DNA of 64,000 bases from Phaseolus vulgaris (lineage: Eukaryota; Streptophyta; Magnoliopsida; Fabales; Fabaceae): NCBI RefSeq assembly GCF_000499845.2, contig NC_023759.2, positions 40,467,172 through 40,531,171 on the forward strand. Direction: 5' to 3'. Position 1 is the first letter of the stretch. Every line of letters begins with the position of its first letter. Both the position numbers and the translations under genes were made by a program. Of the stretch, positions 41,224-54,214 are shown piece by piece. The notes under the pieces were generated by a model. The model ran no database searches and had not been told where the DNA came from. It saw only the letters and a program-made list of their open reading frames with translations.

Positions 41224-44200
41224 ATGGAGCCAAAGTGCACCATTAACTGTCGCCGGTCGGAGTTCGTTCCGACCCCTCTGCCGGAGAGTCCTCGAGTGCC
41301 CATGGAGTTTCTGTCACGCTCATGGAGTGCCTCTGCTCTTGAGGTCTCCAAAGCTCTTTCACATCACCACTCATCTCTCTCCTCTTCTTGCATGCCTAAT
41401 ACAAACACTTCCATTCCTGAAGAAACTGTTCCCAACAACAGCTTTCTCTCTGAAGATTTCTCCACCATGTCTAAGAATCAGTTCTCTTTTGCTTCCTCAG
41501 CCACCTCTCAGCTTGTCCTTGAACGCATTATGTCACAGTCCACAAGAGAGGTGCTGTAAAGCGTTTTAAGAAAGTTTCTAAGTTGTTCTGTCTGAATATA
41601 TATATACATTGTTTTTAATGTTGGTGTCGGTTTTGAAGTTGTTTTATTGTTGTTGGCTGTGTCACAGGAAGTGTCTCCGTTAACGTCGGGTAGATTATCT
41701 CATAGCAGCGAGCCTTTGAATGGCGGTGGTTCCTTAACCGGAACAGATAGCCCTCCGATTTCGCCTTCAGATGAGTTTGATGACGTTGTTAAGGTATTAT
41801 CTCGCTCAACTCTCTTTCCCTTTTCTTTGGTTTTCAAGTGGGGTGAGTGGACCCGGAGGAGCGAGTTGCTTCAACTCTCACAGGGTGCATTTGTTTGATT
41901 TAACTTTGAGGAAACTCTCACTTTTGTTTATCCATTTTTCTTTTTTAGTAAGTTAATTTGTTTTTTCAATATGGAGAATACAGCATTTGTCTTGTCTTCT
42001 CTGATTAGTCTTAGAATACAAGACATGGGAGAAGATTCTCTTCTTAAAAGCCACCCAAAGGGAATAATAAAAAATGTAAAAGATTTTGCAAAAACAGAAT
42101 TGAGGGGCCCATCTGTGTCCCCCTATAGGTGGTGATTCATGCCGCATATAGCTTATGTATAGCTCCTACGGTATGTGTGTGTGGATGCATGGAAGAAAGG
42201 TAGGCCTCTGTTCACAAAAATAATTCGTTGGAACTTGGTGCTTGTTGCTTGAGGGGAGAGTGAATGACTTTGGATCAACTTTATTTTCCCACACTCTGCA
42301 CGGAAAATGGAGTGGAAAGAAAGGGGGAAAAAATGGGAACTAGAGCAGTGAAGATGAATTAATGAGGGTCATGCTCAATGACCTTTAACATTTTGAAACA
42401 GGCAAAATGCTTAGTGCTGAAATGTCAAATGACGAAAATCACTGATTAAAGTTGTGTGTGGACTTGCCGGATGTTTTCCTCACAACAGGACAAAGAGATA
42501 GCCAGCACAGTGACCCTTTCTCTATACATTCACGCAAACAATTTTACCTTTTAGCCTTAGAAGGCAAGCTGATTTTGATTTGGCCAGAACAAAGGAAAAG
42601 AGTCTTGTTTTGTTTGTATTTAAGTTGGAGATACTATACAGGATGTATTATCGTACCAATGATTTTGTTTTGTTTTTCTGTACTTCTGAAACTAATCCAT
42701 GAAAACTAACATAATGTGGGGAGGAAAAGTCGTGTGCCAGTGACTCGAGGGACAGCCGAGAATGTTGTCAGCAGTCCTATGATATGTAACTTTGAAATGA
42801 AAGCGGAAACATCTCTGTAATTTTATATCAACACAAGTACAACATGACAGGCTTACATGTTTTTTCTTTCTTAAAAGAGGAAATCAAAACAAGTTTAGTT
42901 TGAAATTACTCATAGGTAATGTGTTTTTACCATGTAAAACACCAGGCAACGCTCATGGTTAATGGTTATCCTTATCAATGTGTATGCAGTTTTTTCGGGC
43001 AAATAATTCCATTCACCCTTTATTCAATGGTGGACGAGCCAGTGCAACTATTGGCAACGGCACAGCATGCTCGGGACCTAAAACTGTTGGAAGATGGTTA
43101 AAGGACCGAAGAGAGAAGAAGAAAGAAGAAACCAGGACCCATACTGCTCAGCTGCATGCCACTATTTCAGTGGCTGCAGTGGCTGCTGCCGTTGCAGCTA
43201 TTGCGGCTGCAACAGCAGGCTCGTCTGCTCCCAGCAAGGATGAGAAGATGGCAAAGACTGACATGGCAGTTGCTTCCGCAGCCACATTAGTTGCTGCACA
43301 ATGTGTAGAGGCTGCAGAAGCTATGGGGGCCGAGCGTGACCACCTTGCTTCTGTGGTCAGCTCTGCTGTGAATGTCCGTTCTCATGATGATATTACTACT
43401 CTTACAGCTGCAGCTGCCACAGGTAGAGCTTTTGCACTCATTAAGCATCTATTTCTTATCTATTTTTCAGAACAAGAAATTATGAAGGCCATTAGGTTCT
43501 ACTTTACTAAAGTTGATATACACACCAAAATGCATTTGAAAGATCTTAGCAATATGTTGTGGGGGCTTAACCATAAAAAATGACTAACTAAGCTGTCTCA
43601 GATGTCAAGTATTAACCGGAGTTTTCTTTGTTAATTAGTCTCTTGGTACCGTAAGGATATAGAATGTGTCTGATGTGCATCTTTTGGCTTCTTTATATTG
43701 ACAGCTTATGTATTTTATGTCTTTCATGTGCAGCTCTACGAGGAGCAGCAACCTTGAAAGCAAGAGCTTTGAAGGAGGTATGGAATATAGCCACAGTGAC
43801 ACCACTAGAGCGAGGCATAGGGGGGATTGGACTATGTGGTAAAAGTAATAATAGCAATACTAGCAACACCAGCACCAGTGATAGCGGGGAAGTTTTCAAT
43901 GGAGAAAATTTTCTAGGTGCCTGCAGCCAAGAGCTTATTGCCAAGGGCAGTGAATTGCTCAAGCGCACCCGTAAAGGTAACATCAATCACCAATGTGCTG
44001 TTAGCACTAACTCAGTCTTTCTCTCTCTCATTTGCAAAAAAGAGTAAACTCCATTTTGGTGCAAATGTAGGTGATCTTCACTGGAAAATAGTGTCTGTCT
44101 ATATACATCGAACCGGCCAGGTAAGTTTCCTTTTAAGAATTTGCCGTATGGAGTTGGCTTAAAGTCCATTCAATCACAATTACAAGGCTTGCAAACATTT

Positions 44201-44571
44201 CAGGTAATGCTGAAAATGAAAAGCAGACATGTGGCAGGAACAATTACCAAAAAGAAAAAGAGTAAGCACAGAGCAGCCATTAGATTAGAACTTTGTTTTG
44301 CTGGCACAGAGGCAGCCATAAACAATAGCTCATAACTTGTCCTCTAAATTATGCAGATGTTGTGCTAGATATTTGCACGGATTTACCAGCATGGCCAGGG
44401 AGACATCTGTTTGATGATGGTGAAAAGCGACGATACTTTGGATTGAAGACAGACCAAAGGGGGATTGTGGAGTTTGAGTGTCGAAATCAAAGAGAATATG
44501 ACATCTGGACACAAGGGGTTTCGAGGCTACTCTCCATTGTAGCACAAAGACAAAACAGATATGGGAATTGA
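41224..44571 (+). CDS. FORKED/VAN3-binding-type protein (DUF828 plus PH-like), 7 exons
   Basis: Exons: 41224-41550, 41668-41793, 42990-43422, 43734-43976, 44071-44120, 44204-44261, 44357-44571, giving 483 aa. The N-terminal part has the family landmarks [19 protein letters not shown] (residues about 27-45) and [16 protein letters not shown]. The middle has [15 protein letters not shown] followed by an Ala-rich helix (exon 3) of the Auxin_canalisation/DUF828 domain. The C-terminus (from about residue 377, [13 protein letters not shown] to [13 protein letters not shown]) is the PH-like domain. Arabidopsis members (FORKED1/VAB and FORKED-like) act with the ARF-GAP VAN3 in post-Golgi traffic of PIN proteins during vein formation. 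The exon 1 donor is GTGCTG, weaker than usual; a nearby GTAAAG would break the frame. The low-complexity alanine tract is normal for the family. Confidence 0.93.
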
Positions 44572-45490
44572 ATTTGTCATCTTAATACTACCAACAGAGT
44601 CGCTAGCTATCGCTGACTATTGAACTCGATTCAAACTAAGTATGTATTGAGATGTAATTTGCATGTGTTTAGCCTCAAACAATCATCATCGGCAAGACTC
44701 AAATGGACTAAGTGATTTCCACAAGAGAATATTTTTTACTGTCTAAAAATGTAAAAATCGTAGGAATTGTTTTTTCACCCCAGCGATAATGCATGTGTCA
44801 AGTCCCTAGAGTCAAGAATCGCTCCAATGTTGCCATACGTTGTCATGGATAGCTTATAAATATAAAACGCTTCACGTGTTTTCATCCAACATAAGTTTTG
44901 TGATAATTTTTTCCTGACTAGATATATAGTCAAGAGTTTGATCTCCTTCTTACCTTACTATTCTGAAAAGTAGGTGGATTTTGGCTTTGGATAATTAATT
45001 AGTTCACAACAATAAGATGTGTGTGAACTTTGGGTGGAATATCCAAAGATGCAATACAATACAATAGTGTGCAGCCAACAGTGAAGAAAATTGCTAGGAT
45101 TTCTACACTCTGTATCTTAATTGCCTCTGAAATAGAGCTAATTTTGACTTTTGGATAGAGAGTTTGTGAACATTAAATAAGGCAAAGTATTTGAACAAAA
45201 AAACCAAGTACCGTACTACTTATTGGTTATCACCTAATATTCACAATAAAGTTTGGATAAATCTTTAAAGCATATAGCTGTTAACTGAGAGCCAAAAAGA
45301 AGAAAGGTACGAAGATGGTAAATGTATATTTACATTTAAGGGCAAAATTCCATCTTTTAATCAACAGGTTACCAGCAGCGTGACACTCACATGGAATTCT
45401 TGATAAGAACTATCTTTTGGCATAACTATATAGTTCCTTAAAGCAAACACATGTACCTAGGCAAGGAATATATGCTTCTAAATTATCTCC
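44572..45490. other. Convergent intergenic region (two 3' ends)
   Basis: The 3' flanks of the FORKED-like gene (+) and the LFG gene (-) meet here. No other gene is seen. Both 3' UTRs should lie in this 0.9-kb stretch. Confidence 0.6.
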
Positions 45491-47697
45491 TTAGTTAGCA
45501 GCAGCTCTAAAGACTGTAAGCAGAGAAAGGAAGAGGTTGATGACGTCTAAATACAAGGAGACCGAAGCCCATATGTACTGATCGTAGGTGAACCTCTTTA
45601 TTAGGTTGTCTGTGTCATATATGATGTAGCCACAAAATATAAGTGATGCCAGGCACCCATAAATCATCAAAGAAAACCTACCCAATGGGATCAAAATCTG
45701 CAAGGAAATGAACAAAACACTGTATCGGAATCCCTTAGCCATAAGAGGGCCTGTTAGCCCAATTGTAGATACATACATGCATATCAAGAAGAAGACTTGA
45801 AGACTTTTCTTTCTGTACCTTTGTAAAAAATTTTAACACCTCCCTCTCATTCTGGAATAGATTTTTCTGGTATGATGTGGACTTTTGCGGCAGAAAACCC
45901 ATTTCAGAATGCAAGGGAGATATGCAAAAACTTATGCAATACAAGAAGAAACACCCCCAAATATAAAGACTTCATAATACCAAAATACCTGTATCAGGGA
46001 AAATACAATAAGAACTAGCAATGCTCCAAACAAGAATGGGCCCAAAAAGTTGAAATCATGGCCTCTCCTTGCGGCAAAAAAGGTGTAGAGAGTCAGGCTG
46101 AACACCACCACTGTAGTCAATATCACAGACTCCAGAATAATTTTCCCTGTATCCAGTTTCCAGACACCTTAGAAAATAATTGCAAATTCGCACTGAAAAT
46201 GTTCTTTACAAGAGACAGAAAGAAATGCTAGCGTGTCACTGACTCACTGCCAGAAGAAATAACAATAAATTCTCATATTTTATTTTCATTTAAAAGGATG
46301 ATGTGTGGTCACTGAAGTAGTGTTGTTATTGAAGTTTGTCATTTTAAAAACATATTCAACTCCCTGCCATGATTGAAAATGTTTGCTTTAAGATGGGAAA
46401 TCAATTTGCCAGCACAATTTCTTAGTAGTGGAAACTGAGTATCGAATGGTTGTTTAATTGAGTGCTAAAAGATGAAGGGAATCCAGAATTAAATCCTGTT
46501 GTCAAGGACTACTGAAATTTAACGCTGGCTTCCAAAATTTCACTCTGCTGCTTACTGAGGGAGGCTAATGGACCTGCAACTCGTTAGTATTTCTGTCTTT
46601 TACTTTTGTTAAATAAGTTATAGTTTTCTGATGCTAAACTAATGATGTTCTTGCTATTTTTATCTTAATAAAGTTTCCATCTTAAGAAAATAATAAAAAT
46701 GGAGAATATATTATTTTTTCTATGCCTAAACTATGAAATGCTATCAGTAGGTAGAATAATACAAATACCAAGTAACTAACGGACATGTAACCAGAGCGAA
46801 CCACACACAGTTTGAACGGTTCTAAATCTTAAATTAAAACAAATGCTAACCAATACTCGCACTTTCCAAGAAAAACACACATTCTACTGTAAATACGCGT
46901 TTCACATTAATCTATACTCAAATTCTAAGCGCTTCCATCGATTAAAAATCAATTCAATTATCCCAATAAAAAAAGTTAGCAATTTAGGTAACTCTGCATA
47001 ATTATTTTTACCTCTTTCTTATATATCCTATTCGGAATCCAAACATTTTGAATAATTACACCCCACAACCACAACAAAAGAAACAACCTTTTGTCATTCA
47101 ATTTTAACGCACATATTTTTATCAACGAATTCACCCACAGTGAAACCAAACAATGTAACACAAATCATAAATGACAAAAGCAAATAATCACCGATTTAAA
47201 ACGAGAGAATTGGGAGACATTACCGCTAGTAAAGGCGCAAGTCAATCCAACGGAAAAGGCCAAGGTAACGGTAAAAATCAAGAGAAGGAAGTAATTGAGA
47301 GGGTGTTTCTGGTGGTAATAGTAAAGAGGGCACAGCGCTGTAACATTATTATTAACAATGCAGCGAGTTAGAAATTAGAATTTGTGTGTAAGAAATAAAA
47401 GAAAAGATTGAAGGCATAGATGGAGGAATAGATAGAATGGAAGGACGTACTGATAAAAGGAACGAAGATGAGGATAATATAGATAACAAGGCCTGGGGTG
47501 GTGGAAACGATGAAGTGGGGGATGGGGCGGACGAAGACAACGACGGCAGCGACGGCGATGGTGAGAAGCAATTGGAAGGTGAGGATGGAGTAAACCTTGC
47601 GTATGAAGGACCAACGCAGTTGAGGATTCTCGAGCATGGAGGGGTAGAGGGGTCTCTCGCTTCCACCACCGCTTTCAACGTCTCTTTTCATAAACAT
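45491..47697 (-). CDS. LFG: LIFEGUARD / Bax inhibitor-1 family membrane protein, 4 exons
   Basis: Minus-strand exons, 5' to 3': 47697-47451, 47337-47224, 46146-45989, 45697-45491, giving 241 aa, the usual size for plant LFGs. The N-terminus has the family pattern DVESG...ERPLYPSMLENPQLRWSF, then R-K-V-Y-S-I-L and seven hydrophobic segments. The exon 1/2 junction forms T-L-C-P-L-Y-Y-Y-H-Q-K-H-P, a conserved cytosolic loop; the last exon has the conserved YDTDNLIKR and DVINLFLSLL. The family (PF01027, TMBIM/BI-1) sits in ER, Golgi or vacuolar membranes and tempers cell death and calcium leak; some plant LFGs are powdery-mildew susceptibility factors. I chose the ATG at 47697; a second ATG two codons on is equally possible. 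No ATG is in frame farther upstream. Confidence 0.94.
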
Positions 47698-47768
47698 TTT
47701 TCTTTCCTTTTCTTTGTTTCTCAGCAAAAAAGGCTTTGTAGACGTGTGTGCGTTGGTTATGTGTTTCG

Positions 47769-47827
47769 TTTTATACTATGAAGAACCAGATTCTTACCCT
47801 TGAAGTGAGGAAAGGATGACACGTGTC
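47769..47827 (-). promoter_or_regulatory. Core promoter of the LFG gene: TATA box and ABRE/G-box palindrome
   Basis: On the minus strand TATAAAA (47775-47769) lies about 72 bp before the ATG. Some 45 bp farther upstream is the perfect palindrome GACACGTGTC (47818-47827) with a CACGTG core. This core is bound by bZIP and bHLH factors and is common in ABA/stress-responsive promoters. Responsiveness is inference. Confidence 0.55.
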
Positions 47828-47849
47828 TGTGTGTCGTATACGGTGCATG

Positions 47850-49850
47850 CACCCTCTAGCATTTTCTCCTACTCCACTCTACCACCTTCCCACGTCATTC
47901 TTGCCGACTACGTTTTATTTTCACCCCTTTAATGCATTCTCACACTCTGCAACTTTTTATACAGTCTTATGACACTTTAGTTTTCTCTGTCGATACTGTG
48001 TCTTCTTCGTCTGCTTATGTTCTTTGTTTTTCAGTTCTATGGTGCTGTTAATCATTCGCTTAACAAAAAATGGTTAAAACATTATTATAATATATTTTTA
48101 CGAATTTAAATATACGTATCATTTTAGTTTCTTAACAAGTACTTAAGAAAATTAGTTAGCATTTTCCTTCATATAATTGTATATTTAATTTTTGCTTTTA
48201 TATACAAATAATTTAACAAAGATTTTTATACAAACATAAATATAATTTAACTATTATCTACTAATTTAAAATTTAAATTTGTTAATAACTAAAACTAATT
48301 TTAGTAATGGTACGATCTCACAGTACATTTAATCTAATAACCTATTAACAACCTGCTTTTTATGTTTTGGAATGAAGAATTATTAAGATAACTCGGTTTT
48401 AGGCCTAAACTTAAATTTATAAAATGATACAATTCTACGAACATACACAATTCCAAATACTCTTACATTCGATATTTTCATTAAAGAAGAGCTCTTTTTA
48501 TTCCATCTCGAAATCTCTCATTGGAAATAATAGTTAATTTTTTATACTAATTTAACAATTATTTTATAATTTTGTTTTATTAATAATAGAAATAATTTAA
48601 ATAACAATAATTTTTTTTATTTATAAATTAATATCTAAATTATTTAATATAGTAATTGTTCTTACTGAGATGAGATCGGTTGAATTTTGAGATGGACTTC
48701 GGATTGATTCCCTAAAAGGTTCAAGAATTGACTCCAAAGGAATGAGAGGTTCTAAATTAGTATTGTGTGAAATATGAGTTCAAATTACTTCTTATAATCT
48801 TGTGTGGACTTGGACCTTTGATATTGGTCTTTCCAAGTTTCAATGAGGCATGTTTAACCTTAATAATGAACTTTATGTATCAAAATCATAGTATTCTATG
48901 ATTCACACAATATAATTGTGGATAATCTGTGATAAAATCTATAATTTTAATGCAATCAGGATTTGTGCACTCAGAAATATTTGCAAATATAATTTGTATA
49001 ATAAATTTGTTTGACAAAATACATGTTCATATTAACAAGGATAATTTTGTGAGATTTTAATAATGGTAACACAAAAAAAATGTGGTTCCCTCACTTCATT
49101 ATGGGCTCTCTCAAGAAAGAAGGTTAGGTCATTCCTACCACAAATCGACTTGGTCCAGATTTGTAAGTATCCGATCTTGAGTTGAGTATGAACGTTATAA
49201 TAACTAATTATTTTCTTTATCTTTAAAATTAATTGTTATTCAATATTTTTTTAATGACTTAAATAAAAATATATGATAAATCAAAATTATGTAGCAACTT
49301 AAATATACTAAACAATTATTTTTAAAAAATTCTAACAATTCAACTTGAATGTTTTTAAAATGTTAAACTCTATGATGAACACTTAAAGCTTAAATATCAT
49401 TAATCTAGCTCAAGACTACTATTTCAACTCAATAAACTTTCTATGAAGTCATTCATTCAACTCATGTCATTTTAAAAGCATTCATTATAATTTATATATA
49501 GTATCCAATTTCTAAAAGGATGCATTTCATAACTTTAAATCTCATATATTTTTACACTTCCAATCCAACTCCAAACTTCCAAACACAACTCAATATCTAA
49601 ATTTTCTTAAATAAATCAAAGTTGTCAACATCTCTTAGCTCTTGTTGCAAAAAGATTAAAAAACAAAGAAGAAAAATCTTAACTTTACTTAGAAATTTTG
49701 ATTCACACGTAAAACATATAATCCTAAAATAACATATTAATTTATTAACTCAAAATAAAATAACGAAAAATTTACTCAAAAATATAATTTAATGAATTCA
49801 GTTTGTCTTAATCTCTACTACATCTAAAGTATGATTTATGATTAAAAAAA
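47850..49850. other. Intergenic DNA, no gene seen
   Basis: The first part is the distal LFG promoter; the remainder is AT-rich. No domain-bearing frame is seen on either strand. Confidence 0.45.
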
Positions 49851-49859
49851 ACCCAATTA

Positions 49860-51540
49860 TTGAGTTTCAGGTGAAATAAGTAGCAAGAATAATGAAGTTT
49901 CAAATTTTAAGGATCGAGGAAATTAGTCTTAGAGTAGAAATGGTACAATTAAAATGACACTTGAATATTTTATTATTAAAGTGAAAAAACTATATAAATA
50001 GAAAATTAGTTATTCAGGTAACCACCATCTCTCTAAAAGTTTCTTTTCATTTCCTCTCCTTTCTCTCTAAGATTCTGACCTCCTCGCTCATCTGTTTGAC
50101 GATCGGAGTCCACCATTAGACTCCTGGCAGCAAGATCTGCCCGATCAGAATCTTTCATAGAGTAAGTTCATTTTTGTTCATTTTTTCTTTCCTCTCCCTT
50201 CTCTCTAAGATTCTAACTTGCTCGCTCATCAGTTTGATGATCAGAGTCTGCCATTAGACTCCTGACAGTGAACTCTACGAGATTGCCCGATCAGAATCTT
50301 AGATAGGGTAAGTTCATTTTTGACTCATTTTCCTTTGAGTTAGTTTTGATCTGGTTAGGGTGCCTTTTAGTTTAAGTTTGCATGTGAGGTTTTTATCTTC
50401 AGAATTAGTCTCTGTTAGATCAAGGTCCTAGTGATATAGTTAGATTTGTGATCAGGACTTTATGATCCTTAAGCTTTTGGTGGGTTGGAGCTCTTACTGA
50501 GCATCTGCTCAAGTCCAGGTAAGGGAAGCTAGTTTTATATTTTATATAGAACCCTAGGTTAGAAGATCTGGATGTGGGAGTGTCGTGGTCACCAGTTCAA
50601 ATTTCTGCTTGCAGGATTGTTTCTTTTGAAGAGTAAAGTAATATATTGATTGAAATGGTTAATTCTGAATATTTTATATTGATTTTATGGTGAATAAGTT
50701 GTTGAAAGTGTTTGTGTTTGAAAATTTAAAATGTTTGAATGATAATATAAATAAGTTGAATTGTTTTTGAATATTTTGTTGAATTACTTAAATGAGATGT
50801 TTGATGAGAAGTGGTTGTTTGATTTTAGATGATGATTGATTTAGAAATCATATATACTTAATTATGTGTTTAAGTGAATTTTTAGATATAATTGAATTGT
50901 TTAGAAAAGTTTAAAATATTTATATGATTAGTGAATGAATTGTTGTGTGATTTGAAAATTTTTAACTTTGGTATGATTTGATTGTGTGATTTCGATATTG
51001 TGAGAGTCAGAATATGAATTTTAATCAAGACATAGTATTTTCAGGAAAGAAAATACCGTGTTAAGATTGTTTAGGATGTGCATTGACTAGGGATTGTTGA
51101 GATAGTATGACATGTGCAGATCTCTGAGTCTAAGTCAACGCACTAGTCTTCCGGAAGTAGAGTCAAGTGTCTATGGGTTGTGAGTCAGTAGATGACTGAC
51201 ATGAGAAAGATGAATAGTGAAATTGTTGATAGACACTTGATGGTTATGTGAAATGTTTGAGAAATTGTATGAGAATTTATGAATTTTATGTATTAATTTG
51301 AAATTTAAATTATATAGAAAATTTTGTTATAACTAGCTTACCCTGTTATTTGTTTGTGTTTGTTTCTTTATCTGTGATGATCGTGTTGTACTGCAGGTGA
51401 ATAGCCGGAGGATGTGATAGTTTTAATTTAAATGCTCTGTTTGTTTTTAAAACTTTTGATGTATATATTAAAATCCCTATGAAGAAGGATATTTGTTTTA
51501 GATACAATTATAAGATAGTTATATATATATATATCTTTCA
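49860..51540. repeat. Repeat-like unit with an internal tandem duplication (possible solo LTR)
   Basis: A TATA-like CTATATAAATAG (about 49,990) is followed by two imperfect copies of a ~130-bp segment (about 50,040-50,165 and 50,180-50,310). These share CTCTCTAAGATTCT, CATTAGACTCCTG, GCCCGATCAGAATCTT and GTAAGTTCATTTTT. The region closes near GGTGAATAGCCGGAGGATGT. Its GC level and punctuated structure resemble an LTR or the leader of a non-coding transposon, but I cannot find paired ends or a target duplication. Confidence 0.4.
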
Positions 51541-51690
51541 AACTAATCTATTAATTATAAAAATTAGTTATGCATTTTAAAAATATTTATTGAGTCCGTG
51601 AATGATAATTTGGTAAGTTAAAAATACTATTAGTTGTAAATATACTTTAAAATCTGATAATTAAAATATACTATTAATATTATAATATAC

Positions 51691-51709
51691 AACCCTAAAC
51701 CCTAAACCT
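51691..51709 (+). promoter_or_regulatory. Double telo-box (AACCCTAAACCCTAAACC)
   Basis: Two and a half copies of the plant telomere-type motif AAACCCT. Such telo-boxes are found in promoters and 5' regions of plant growth-related genes, and also as short interstitial telomeric repeats. It stands about 40 bp before the ATG of the small open frame at 51747. Confidence 0.6.
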
Positions 51710-51746
51710 AAAATTTTAAATTCCATAATACAATCTCATTTCTTCT

Positions 51747-51920
51747 ATGGAGAGCTATCGTTTTTTCAAGAAGGATTTTCTTTCCAAGAGCACGACAACT
51801 AGCAAGAAAGAAATCCTTAGAAAAAACAAGAACAGTGATAGCTTTCTTTTGAACATTGTAGTAACAGGTTCTTTAACTGCTGTTGTTTTTTCTTCTTCGT
51901 CATCATTAGGTATGTGTTAA
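51747..51920 (+). CDS. Small open reading frame of unknown function
   Basis: An ATG-initiated frame of 57 codons starts MESYRFFKKDF. It has a Lys/Ser/Thr-rich first half and a hydrophobic-then-serine stretch (L-L-N-I-V-V-T-G-S-L-T...S-S-S-S-S). Near its end is TTAGGTATGT, a good splice donor, so it may be the first exon of a longer gene whose remainder I cannot find. The amino-acid usage is more protein-like than the flanks. It could equally be a remnant or a chance frame. Confidence 0.25.
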   Translation: MESYRFFKKDFLSKSTTTSKKEILRKNKNSDSFLLNIVVTGSLTAVVFSSSSSLGMC

Positions 51921-53850
51921 CTGGAATAATTTTCAGTTTAAATTTTTTGGTTAAAGTTTTTATTTAACGTTTCTGTTAGAGTTTATAGTTAAAATTTTGT
52001 TTTAAGTTATCAGTTTTAGGTTTCTGATTTATTTTTAGAGTCAATATACGAGTTCAATTATACAGAATTTTACAGAAATCGTATTTTAATGTATAAGTTT
52101 AATTATATTCTCAAAATAAAAAATAAAAAAATTAATAAACTAAAATTATATATATTAAATACGATTTCAGTACAATTTAATATACAAGTTCAATTATACA
52201 AAATTTTTCAGAAATTATATTTTAGAAGTACACTTTAATTATATTCCAAAATAAAAAAATAAAAACTACTGAACTAAAGTTATACATACTAAATGATTTT
52301 AGTAATATTTGATATACGAGTTCAAATATACAGAATTTAAAAAAAAAATCAATTTAGATGTACAAGTTTAATTACATTATAATTAAATTCGTATTTTATA
52401 ATTATGATTTCTTTCTGAAATTATTTTTAAACTTAAAAATATAGATAAAAAATACGTATAATCTCTAAAATATAGAACACGAGAACACAAATTATATATT
52501 ATATAATTATTAATTATATAAATTTATAATAAAAATTTATGTCTGGTTCAAAATAATTTGCTACTTATTTATAATCATAATAAAAATTAATACAGTAAAT
52601 TTTTAAAATTTTAAAAAATTAATATATTTTTCATTTTTAAAATTGTGTTAGAATCATGCTAAAATTGTAAAATTTTTAATAAATTTTAAATTAAATATTT
52701 TACCGATACGTGTGTTACGAATGTCGGTATCCAATACAGACACATCATTTAAGAGACGTGTCCAAAGTGAGTTTTTATTTTAAAATTTTAAAAAATTATA
52801 TTCTTAATTGACATTTTTAAAATTTAATGGTACACATATTATTTATCCAATTCTAAAATAAAAAAGTAATTTATCCATTTACGAATATTTGAATTAAAAT
52901 TGCACTTTGAGAAAAGAAAAACCTAGTTTGACGCAGAAGTGTCAATTCCGATCAAATAGATCGCTTTTTTCTTATTCTTTATCTGCTGGACTAATTATGT
53001 GGTTGGTGTTCATCTTTTGCACGTTATCATTTTCTATCCTTCTTAATTGAGATAACGCTATTTTAAATAGAAAAAAACTACATCATTTTTTGTAATTAAA
53101 AAAATCTAAAAGAAAAACATATATAATATGAGTGATTAATGAAAATGAAAATAAAATATAAAAAATATTTCACGAATAAAATGTTGTGCTTTCCAACCGC
53201 AGCAGAAATTTTAGCATAAAAGAAAGATAGTAAACTATTTTCGCAATAATAATTAGTTTTCTTTTGTAAAAGGGCAATGATTAATTATATATAAATTTGT
53301 CATATGCAATTATGCACTTTCAAACCAACCACATCCAAAGTTCTATCCTATCAAAAATTATTTCGTACTATTCACATTCTTGAGAAATCAAAAGGTCCAC
53401 AAAATTTATAGAAAATCTTTAATATATTATTTCTAGATTACTAAAAGTAATGAAATAAAATATTATGATTTTCCACATGCGTTTATCTTTTAAATTTCAA
53501 TAGAAAAAAATGTTTTGGTTCCAATAATATCTTTTCATGTTACTGTTTCTTTGACTTAATTTGTTTATATTTAGAAAAATACGTTAAAATTTAAAACTTC
53601 ATGGAAAATAATTAAAAGAATTTGAACAGTTTCAACTTTCAACTCCGCAGGCAAAAGGCTTTCAATTTCAAGTGGAAGCATTTTCCGAAAATAAAGTAAA
53701 GGTTTTAAATTTCAATTTAAAAGAAAAACTTAATTTGTATGGTCTGTCTCCAAGGTAAGGAAAGTGAGATACTTTCCCTATCACTAAAAAGAAAAGGCAC
53801 AAAAAAGAGTTAGTTACAGTAACCAATTTCCAATTTGATTTTCCTCTGCA
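51921..53850. other. Intergenic DNA
   Basis: Very AT-rich. At about 52,020-52,380 a motif (ACGAGTTCAATTATACAGAA and variants) occurs three times in imperfect form. The repeat at 52,480-52,775 is listed separately. The segment after 53,700 is likely promoter and 5' UTR of the EOL gene. Confidence 0.45.
52480..52775. repeat. Dispersed repeat with ACACGTGTCC-type ends, copy 2 (inverted)
   Basis: Shares CGGTATCCAATACAGACACA, CATTTAAGAGACGTGTCCA and the T/A-rich interior with 14,366-14,870, in opposite orientation. It is shorter on the side facing 52,480. Confidence 0.45.
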
Positions 53851-54214
53851 GATTCAGTTCATAGTTGAGTTCTCTCTATCAATTCATTTGTTGCATTTTC
53901 CGAGCTGATTCGGTGAGTTGCATTTTTCTGCTTGCGATCTTTCCTAGCCAGAAACTATGGGGCATGCTTTGTTTTATGCTGAACTCAAGAGACTAAGCCT
54001 ATTAGAATAATTAAATTAAGTCAATTTAAATTTCGTTTTAGCTTTTGTTTTATATTATTGCTTGTTGGTTGGGTGCACCAAATCTTTAGCTTGAGATTGA
54101 TTGCTGTGTTTGTTGGCAATGGAATGTGTCCCCAATTCGTAAAGTTTGGTTTTTGAAGTGGAAGGGTGTGGTGCTGTTGTGGAGATCCGGGAGTTGTTTC
54201 GTCTCTTATGCCCC
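53850..54214 (+). promoter_or_regulatory. Probable 5' UTR of the EOL gene
   Basis: A donor-like CGGTGAGTTG at 53,911 suggests a leader intron, but its acceptor is not clear. A short upstream ORF (54119-54142, 7 codons) and a second one that overlaps the start codon (54208-54246) are present in the genomic leader. Confidence 0.35.

Noticed and set aside
41551..41560. Alternative exon 1 donor GTAAAG in the FORKED-like gene
   Set aside because: It matches the donor consensus better than GTGCTG, but it would shift the frame at exon 2, which clearly reads [14 protein letters not shown] in the chosen phase.
47437..47781. Acidic 114-codon plus-strand frame
   Set aside because: It is the antisense shadow of LFG exon 1.
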